DNA of 64,000 nucleotides from Phytophthora sp. 'mugwort' (Eukaryota > Oomycota > Peronosporomycetes > Peronosporales > Peronosporaceae). Below are positions 57,041-64,000 of the stretch, piece by piece. A program made the position numbers and the translations under genes. Positions within the stretch are counted from its first letter, which is position 1, and every line of letters begins with the position of its first letter. The notes under the pieces were generated by a model, which worked only from the letters and a program-made list of their open reading frames with translations, had not been told where the DNA came from and searched no databases. The DNA lies in assembly GCA_033558025.1 (NCBI GenBank), contig JAUCEF010000004.1, positions 1,922,001 through 1,986,000 of the forward strand, read 5' to 3'.

Positions 57041-57994
57041 TCACGTGCTTCCAGCTGCTGACTTCTCGTAATATCGATCGCTAGCTTTTACAGCGTCCAC
57101 CAGCCAGTTCATCGCGCCTTCAATGCCCTCGCTGTATATTTGAAAACCAAGTTAGCGGGCACCCACAACAGAAGAAGACACTGGTAACGAACCTTGTCAA
57201 TGCACAAATAGGGTAGCTCGCGACCGCGCCTTGATGTCCGTCTATCTCCAATATCCCAGAAATGTGGTTCGCCATTCGTGCATTCTCCAGGTCCATCTTG
57301 TTGGCGAGCACCAGCAGGGGCACTCCCGACAGCTCAGAATTCGACAGCATTGCGTCTGCGGTCAATTCGCCGTAGCAAGCATTGTCAGCCACATACCTCT
57401 ACTGCGTAACATCACTATAGCCAACACGTACGCAATGTCTCCTTGGCTTCCTGGAACCGTCCTTCATTGGCCGAGTCGATCACGAACACGATGCCATGGC
57501 TCTCGCTGTAGTATTTGTTCCAGATAGCGCGAAGACGTTCCTATGAACAGTGTATTGAGCTTCTATCAGTCTTCTTCATGTCAAAGGCAATATATCCCCC
57601 ATCCAGTAGCCGCACCTGTCCTCCGAGGTCCCAGAAAATGACCCTCGACCGTCGGATATCAACTCGAGCGACTGCGCAGCACTATATGTCAAGCGTTTTA
57701 TCTACCTCCCAACACCTCTCTCCACGTAAACGACGTACTGTTGAGGCCCACAGTGGGCGGGATCTTGTCCAGCGGGATGCCTGGCTTCTTGCCGAAGATG
57801 CCTTTAAGCTGCTCAAGAAGCGTCTGCCACATCGACACACCAACCCAGATCAGTCTCTGCTCCCACAGCGATGTGGCCAGCTAGTGAGTGCACTTACCTA
57901 CCGTTTTGCCCGCGTCGTCCAGCCCCACGATGAGCAGATGCAGCTCCGCCTTGCTAAATAAATAGGTCCATAGCCCCCAGAAGAGCGAGAACAT
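57041..57994 (-). CDS. ARFRP1: ARFRP1-like small GTPase (6 exons, 198 aa)
   Basis: ARF-related protein 1 is a Golgi GTPase that recruits ARL1 and governs trans-Golgi traffic. Exons by hand: 57994-57902, 57823-57739, 57671-57616, 57540-57432, 57355-57193 and 57131-57041, all with GT-AG introns and consistent phase. The first exon reads M-F-S-L-F-W-G-L-W-T-Y-L-F, matching the ARFRP1 start rather than a myristoylated ARF (no Gly at 2). GTPase motifs: G-L-D-D-A-G-K-T-T (P-loop), P-P-T-V-G-L-N-I (switch I), W-D-L-G-G-Q (switch II), N-K-M-D and C-A-L-T. Spacing between the E-A-K and S-G-V-P segments equals the human protein exactly, which fixes the exon 4/5 join. Shares a 153 bp divergent promoter with the NEDD8-like gene. 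Confidence 0.85.
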
Positions 57995-58147
57995 GGCGAG
58001 TATTACAGGAAGGGTAAATAAGGAAATGTCCATAATTAACTTTGATAGCGCAACTTTAGAAACAAAGTTGCGCAATTGGCCAGCTCAAAGTCATTTGTTC
58101 TTTTGCATCGAAACACACATACAGCAAACCCGCGACAGTAGAGCACC
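57995..58147. promoter_or_regulatory. Divergent promoter between ARFRP1-like and NEDD8-like genes
   Basis: 153 bp between start codons, AT-rich in its middle. No motif was securely identified. Confidence 0.5.
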
Positions 58148-58633
58148 ATGCAGATCCAGATCAAGGTGCGCTGTCGTAGGAATCCCAATATAATACGGTG
58201 CTGAGCGAGCGTCCTAAACTAATCTGTCGCCGTGCGCTTTGATTCGCCACCGCAGACACTCACGGGCCGGAAGCAGACGTTCAACTTCGAGCCAGACAAC
58301 ACGGTATGGCAGGGTTGACACTGGGTTGATAGCTAAGCTGGTGGACGGGTAATGCTGACCCTGTGATCTCTGGATGGCGGTCGAGCAGATTCTACACGTG
58401 AAGCAGGCGCTGCAGGAGAAGGAGGGCATTCAGGTGGACCAGATCCGTCTCATCTATAGCGGCAAGCAACTGTATGTCATCTCTGCAGCCGTGGAAGGGA
58501 GGAGGGAGCCTGCGCTAACTTATATGTGTCTCTATTGCTGCCGTGCAGAGCGGACGACAAGACGCTGCAGGACTACAACGTGGCTGCGGGCGGCACCATC
58601 CACATGGTGCTGCAGCTGCGTGGCGGGTGCTAG
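58148..58633 (+). CDS. NEDD8: NEDD8/RUB1-like ubiquitin-like modifier (4 exons, 77 aa)
   Basis: NEDD8 is conjugated to cullins and activates cullin-RING ubiquitin ligases. Exons: 58148-58165 (six codons), 58256-58303, 58389-58471 and 58549-58633. The joined protein begins M-Q-I-Q-I-K-T-L-T-G, aligns to ubiquitin without gaps and ends L-R-G-G-C, so only one residue would need removal. R-L-I-Y-S-G-K-Q-L-A-D-D-K-T is closer to plant RUB/NEDD8 than to ubiquitin. Residue 72, Arg in ubiquitin and Ala in NEDD8, is Gln here, so the E1 preference cannot be read from that site alone. The acceptor of exon 3 (58388) was chosen because it gives the gap-free alignment. Confidence 0.85.
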
Positions 58634-58825
58634 GCCGAGCATTTTGAGCGTGGTGTCGTTTTGTAGATGGCCAAGACAGTTAGAGTGACACGTCACGGCC
58701 GTCTACTGGTGCCACAATATTCCAGCTATAAGCAACCACTCAAGCTGCTGATAAACACGCCCGCACATGGAACTATGGACGTAATTTCTCGTCTCTTTCA
58801 TGTTTTCTGTCCTCTTTTCTCTCTA
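58634..58825. other. Short convergent intergenic
   Basis: 192 bp between the NEDD8-like and UCHL5 stop codons. Nothing recognised. Confidence 0.6.
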
Positions 58826-59841
58826 CTACGCATTCGTGGGCTTGGACGCGTCGGCAGCTGCAGCATTGCGGGCGTCGACCTGCTGCTTAATCAGCGGCTC
58901 CAGCTTCTTCTTCTCGGCTAGCGTCTTAAGCAGCTGCATAATGAACGGGATATAGTTGTGCTTTCGGCGCTTGTTCTCCAGTATCCAGTTCTCGCGCTTC
59001 TGCTGCTCGGCCGCGAGATCCGCTTGAATCTGCACCGCCTGCTGTTCGCTCCCGCCTGCCTCAATAATCATCTGAAGCTGCTCCTCGTACGTCTGTATCC
59101 GGTTCTTCACCAGCGCCAGCAGATTGAAGCGGATCTCGGTAGCCGAGTATTTCTCGATTCGCTTCTGGATCACAGGACACGCGACCTTCAGCCAGGAGTC
59201 GCGGTTCTCGACGTCCGGCACCTCTCCAAGACAAATGGGTCCTTCCCTGAGTCCGTCGAGCTCGTAGATCTTGCCGTTCACAGGCACATAGGCCACAAAG
59301 TGATACACGTCGTCGTCCTCCGTAGCTTTTCTCTCCTCTACGACGAACGGCTCGGCCCGAGCGAAGGAATTGTGCGCCAGCCGGATCTTGTCGCTGTTGG
59401 AGATAGCCAGACCCTTGAGGTCCGACGGAAAGTCGCTCGTGAAGGCCTTGAACTCGGACAAAGTCTCACCCAGCTCGACGTCCTGACTGTTCAGTAGGAT
59501 GGACAGGATGGCCTGCGTGGCGCAAGCGTTGCTGATCACCTGCTTGGCGAAGAAGAGTCCGTCCTCCTCGCTGGCGAAGAGCGGTGGCTCGGCGTTTTCC
59601 CCGTGGTTTGAGTCGTACTTGAAGAGAAACACGAGGCCATAGACTGGGGACAAAGCAGCGACCTGCTGCTCGTCCAGCGTGTACAGCTCGTCGACCTGCA
59701 CGCCCTTGACGCCGATGTCCTCGATGAGGGCAGTGAACACGCCTGGCATATAGAAATGTAGTGTTAACTACGAGGTTAGAGCGATATAAAGGCTGCAGGG
59801 CGGAGCGCACCAGGGTCGGACTCGATGGTACACCACGACAT
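58826..59841 (-). CDS. UCHL5: Ubiquitin C-terminal hydrolase UCHL5/UCH37 (2 exons, 315 aa)
   Basis: Cysteine deubiquitinase (peptidase C12) that acts at the 19S proteasome through Rpn13 and in animals also in INO80. Exon 1 is 59841-59811 ([10 protein letters not shown]) and exon 2 is 59742-58826, with a 68 bp GT-AG intron; joined, they read [10 protein letters not shown] as in relatives. Catalytic residues are visible: Cys in [11 protein letters not shown], His in V-Y-H-F-V-A-Y-V-P and Asp in E-L-D-G-L. The C-terminal helical ULD domain ([13 protein letters not shown] and following) marks UCHL5 rather than short UCHs. Convergent with the NEDD8-like gene. Confidence 0.94.
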
Positions 59842-60477
59842 AACGTGAACTTCTTCTGCCAAGATACACTTAAGAAAATGGAACTTCTAACTATTTTTGG
59901 AAAACATTAGTCACTCCTCCCTTTAGTGACACCAGCTAACTTTTGGGCTGGGAAGTCTAGATCCATCGCGTGACCATGCACACCAATTTTTTTATTAGCC
60001 CAAATAAAAACTGATTTAAAAAAAATCGCCAAAAACGTCTAAGGAATATTATAGGACGCAAGTAGTATATGATTCACGGACGTAGAATATGGAGTATTGG
60101 GTCGGCTCGCCAACATAACCCTCACGTAGTCGTTGGACTTCTAAGAGAGCTGCGAGCGGGCTAAAATGAAAATGCAACCAAAAACAAGTTCGAATTTTGG
60201 AAACTTTTATGAAGTCGATTTTTGTCCGCGAAAAATGTTTTTAATTTTTTTTCAATTTCCCGAAATTCGGCGTCGCGATAGCTGTAGGGCTTCAGTAGCA
60301 ACCAAACTCCAACAGGACGACGTTAGCAGGTGGGCTCACGTACTGGCCCCGAGTACGTTACTACATGTAGATATTGCGTTGATGAATACTAAGAGATGAC
60401 CGATTTCAAGGTTAAACTCGTAAAGCTTATATCTAGCGCTATGCACGGTTTGGCAGGGAGTTCGCCATCAGAAGCTG
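59842..60477. other. Intergenic with a diverged array-spacer relic
   Basis: 59960-60085 is a clearly diverged reverse-orientation copy of array spacer: the A-C-G-T-C-T-A-A-G-G and TATAGGACGCAA blocks and the AACTGATTTAA block are in the same order. It adjoins, in the right order, the near-identical spacer piece starting at 60478, but about 390 bp of unrelated AT-rich sequence lies between. No gene is evident. The region includes the promoter of UCHL5 at its left. Confidence 0.65.
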
Positions 60478-60861
60478 CACTTGCCGCCGATAATTCGGGA
60501 GTTTAATATGCTCAATAGTGTCTTGATCATGCGGTCTACACACTATCATCAGAACGAAAAACAAAAACAGTTGTTTGTTTTGAATAATGCAAGGAACATG
60601 ATACATCACAAACGTCGGCTGTAATTGTCAATTAAGTTCCACGGAAAGAGGATCAACAAAACTTCGTTGGCCTCATGAGCTAGTAGCATCATTCCCGATA
60701 AGTTTCTTGTTTTAGCTAGTCATTGACCATCGAGAACCAAATTCAGAACTTCATAACGAAAGGAAGCATGTATAGTAAGCTAACCCTACGACGTCGATCT
60801 ACCCTCGGCGACGATGTAAGCTGCTAGCCATTTGAGGTAATCCGAGGTTACTTGAATCCAT
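60478..60861 (-). repeat. Array spacer fragment, inverted
   Basis: Near-identical to the first about 390 bp of the spacer that follows each gene B, in reverse orientation. Identity breaks sharply near 60478. Confidence 0.88.
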
Positions 60862-60918
60862 CTAGCAATAGTATAGACCACCGAAAGGAATGCCCAGACC
60901 ACACCCACCGCCGTACAG
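60862..60918 (-). pseudogene. Gene B tail at the junction with LINE copy 3
   Basis: Reverse-orientation copy of the gene B 3' coding tail and TAG stop, joined to the LINE at the same base as at 1038/1039 and 22206/22207. Confidence 0.85.
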
Positions 60919-63900
60919 AGATAGAAAAGAATTGATTTACTGATTATAGGACTTCTCGGTCTGCTAGCTACGTAGATAGGATAATGACTGGACTCTGGAC
61001 GCGGGATCCATATTCGATGCTCAGGGGGAGGTACGTTCAACGTCATGGGAGCGTCAAATCCCAGACGTTGGAGGATAGAGACAACTGTATCTCCCTCAAT
61101 GCCCAACTCTGTTGAGTATTGGTAGATATATTGACAATGTCGCCCAAACGAGCTGACCAAGCTTGGTACGCTTGGTTGCTGTGCTTTTGTTTCATGAAAG
61201 TAGATGTCATTACATAGGCGCCACGTAGCGTCAAAGACAATAGCAGTGTGCACTCTCCAAAGGAGAATTAACACCCCATGCTCGTGCCTCCAACTAGCGT
61301 GAACATCGCGCAAGGTGGGGAACAACAGTAACTTCCATTATAAATGCTTCGCAAAAGCTTTGCTCCACGGTGTCCCAAAGAGATTTCCACATACTCGGGC
61401 AAAGCCGGGCAGGAAATAAGCAGTGTTCCACCGTTTCAAACGATAAACATGAATTACGAACGCATTGTTCAGTTGACTTCGAGAAATAAAATCGGGATCC
61501 CATAATGAGGTCACCGAAGAACAGCCGCAGCATCACATCATGGACAATTGGAATTATGCAACGCCGGAGTGATATGAAGCTTGTGAGTGTCGAGTGAAGT
61601 ACGTGCTGGGGGCATCCAAGCTCACACATAGGATGTGTATCCATTGTTTGTGCAGGTGCCAGAAGGGTATTCCATTCCTGTATCCGAAGATTCGGGAAAA
61701 AGGGTGCACTTTTTCCAACTAGCACACCACAGGCAGGTACTGATACATCACGGGTTGCAACACTCATTCCACCAGCTTCAGGATGTGGGAACCCTCGGTG
61801 AAAGATCTGACTCAATTGTCGATACAGTTGAAGAATATCACGTTTGTATGTATGGACCAAGCAATGATTGTAGCTCGTTGCACACATTCCACAAGAAAAC
61901 AAAGGCTGTCAGCCAATGATGATATTCGTCTAAGAAGTCAGCAAGACACCACTTTTGCATGGCAGCGAGTTCACTGCACAGGCGTCTAAACTTGTTTGAT
62001 CCTGTCCCGAATGGTTTCCAGGGCGAACCTCGGGTATGCCATACTTGAAATTCACGGGATGTATTCCACCAAATAGGGCTGAACAAAGCATACTGAAGCG
62101 TTTTTACCCTACTGCAGCAAATGGAGGGCCTACTTGGCCATTTGAGTCGTTTCCAATCCTTCAATATTTGACGCCACCACGTTGGTAGCATAGTTGCTCT
62201 CCATCCAGCCGGACGGGGAGGGTTTTGAAACAAAAAATCACTAGACCACGGACGTTCAAATACTCCATAACGAAGTCGTAATAGTTCCGCAATAGATCGG
62301 TACTCTACCAATGCGTTATCCATGTTGTGTCCATACATCACATGCGCGAGTTGTTGGAGAAGAAGAAAACGCTGCCTACGGATGCTGGTCATAATTATTG
62401 TACCCCAATTCGGTCAGCCTCTCGCGGCTGGGTAGCCAGATCTTTCCGAACAAATACCAACGCGGTTATACAATATGTACCTAGTCACGACACTTTGCCA
62501 CCACTAATGAACCGGACCGGTATATTCATCCTTGTCGTGAAGTACCAAACCATGGACAGAATGACCGCTTGGAAAATTAGCCGACGCCCCATCAGTGTAC
62601 GCGCTCTACCTTTCCAACAAACGAAGGCTAGTCATGAGCTTCTTGTCCAGCGGAGTTGCATATTGTGTTGATGTCTCAAAATTTCCAAACGGAATACCAA
62701 GATACTTGACAATATCTCCTGCTTGCAGCGAATGGAGCGGCTCCAATGTTGGAGTCGCCCGATGGTTGTTAAGGCTCATGACGACACTTTTCGAATGATT
62801 GAGCATTGCTCCCTAATCCAGCAAATAACAATCAACAAGTTGTAGTTGTTCTCCGAGGTGGAAAACATCTCGAGAAAACAACGGAGTATCATCAGCAAAG
62901 AAAGCTACGGGAATCGATAAAGACGCATCAATCACAACGCCCAGCTCTCTTCTGGCTCGTAGTAAATTTCCTAGCGGTTCGAGTGATAGTGCAAATAGGT
63001 ATGGTGACAAAGGGTCCCCATGCTTAACGCCCCGAGATGGCGCTAGTGGATCAAGCGCCCATCCATTGATCATCAGAGAGCACATTGAACCATTGCAGAG
63101 TAGTCGAATCCAAGCAAGGAAATTTGATCCGAAACCTTGTCGCTCCATCACCTTGAACAAGTAACCACGGTTGACACGATCGTATGCTTTCGCAAAATCA
63201 AGAACAGCCGCAACCGCTTTACCACCACGACTACTAATTAAATGCTGAAGATCGCGCACCAATATTACTTGATGATGGATTGACCGTCCTGGTATAAAAC
63301 CTTTCTGGTCAGGATGCACTAATGTAGCAATGAAAGTTTCAGTCGATATGCTAACAACCGAGACAGCACTTTGACTTCCACGGGGATCAACGTAATAGGT
63401 CGGAAATTACCCGGGTCCGCACGATTTCCTTTCTTGGACAAAAGTGCCACAGAAGAATGGCGCTGATGCGGCAACAATTCATTTGGTAACGAAAAACTAT
63501 GAGCAAAATTTCACCAGATACTTTCGGATCCACTTGGTAAAATGCCGCTATAAAACCATCAGGACCTGGTGCTGAGTACGACCGCATCGTCCGCATTGAC
63601 GCAGCCAATTCATCAACCGTTTGCTCATTATCTAAACTGTTCTTGGCTCCAAATTGAGCTTGCGGTCAATCGAGTCTAGCAAGCGATGCTGCGCAGCTTC
63701 ATCAAGTTCGGATTTCCTTCGGTATACCGCGTGTCACCAAAACTCTTGCCCCAGTGATCCTGGAAACCCTGATTAAATGTCAGTTGGATCGCTAGACACG
63801 GTACCATCAGCCCATTGATCGAATCAAACAGAGTATGACGAAGTTTGTAGCGTGCTGCGCGAAAGAAAATGACGAGCTCCGTTCTGCTGTCGTCACTGCC

Positions 63901-64000
63901 TGCTCAAACCCAACTCCATTCCGAAAAAAAAAGCTTGAAAAAAAAGTTTCGGAATGCAGCTGGGTTTGAGCAGACAGTGACGACAACAGAACGGAGTTAG
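60919..64000 (-). mobile_element. LINE copy 3, inverted, runs off the right edge
   Basis: Near-identical to 19128-22206 of copy 2. RT motifs are visible on the minus strand (Q-K-G-F-I-P-G-R near 63300, L-D-F-A-K-A-Y-D near 63190, F-A-D-D near 62890). It is somewhat better preserved: the base missing at about 20162 in copy 2 is present, giving a continuous 168 aa RT segment (63319-62813). A continuous 179 aa frame (61325-60786) runs from ORF2 through the junction into gene B 3' sequence. The large inverted repeat begins at about 63865. The element continues outside the window. Confidence 0.85.

Noticed and set aside
57120..57392. Alternative exon 5 of the ARFRP1-like gene starting at 57392
   Set aside because: It would add residues absent from the family and cannot be joined in phase to exon 4 at its canonical donor; the acceptor at 57356 gives a gap-free match.

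Overview
The window looks like oomycete nuclear DNA, most likely Phytophthora or a close relative. It combines compact genes with few and short GT-AG introns, a ciliary CEP290 homologue (oomycetes make flagellated zoospores), oomycete-style Ty3/gypsy, Ty1/copia and non-LTR retroelements, and small secreted-protein genes in tandem. The genus is inferred from style and protein resemblance, since no search could be run.

Layout. (1) 1-16.2 kb: a tandem array of seven near-identical units of about 2.03-2.05 kb. Each unit holds two divergently transcribed genes for small secreted Gly/Trp-rich proteins: gene A (84 aa, minus strand) and gene B (143 or 148 aa, plus strand). They share a 306 bp bidirectional promoter, and units are separated by about 1.04 kb of non-coding spacer. 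(2) The array is flanked by copies of a LINE joined to the same point in the 3' end of gene B: the 3' part of a copy at 1-1038, a near-complete copy at 16.2-22.2 kb with an imperfect target-site-like duplication, and an inverted copy at 60.9-64 kb. (3) 22.4-27.4 kb: a decayed gypsy pol fragment. (4) 27.9-31.5 kb: single-copy genes, namely an unrecognised 688 aa protein, SmD3, and a ubiquitin-like protein with a hydrophobic tail. (5) 33.3-44.2 kb: nested retroelement debris, comprising a GATC-rich gypsy element with a putative 5' LTR, a minus-strand gypsy gag fragment and a minus-strand copia gag fragment with a short putative LTR. (6) 44.5-47.9 kb: decayed members of the A/B family on either side of methionine aminopeptidase 2. 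(7) 48.3-59.8 kb: a gene-dense housekeeping island with CEP290 (intronless, 2377 aa), mitochondrial ribosomal protein uS5m, an ARFRP1-like GTPase (6 exons), a NEDD8-like modifier (4 exons) and the deubiquitinase UCHL5/UCH37 (2 exons).

The most unusual system is the amplified A-B pair. Every one of the seven copies keeps both reading frames, both predicted signal peptides and an equal-length shared promoter, so the two proteins are probably made together in quantity and exported. Their function is unknown. Older family members near MetAP2 and spacer relics near 60 kb indicate that the family occupied this locus before the recent amplification. Exon structures of split genes were built by hand from GT-AG sites and alignment with remembered family sequences, and need transcript confirmation.
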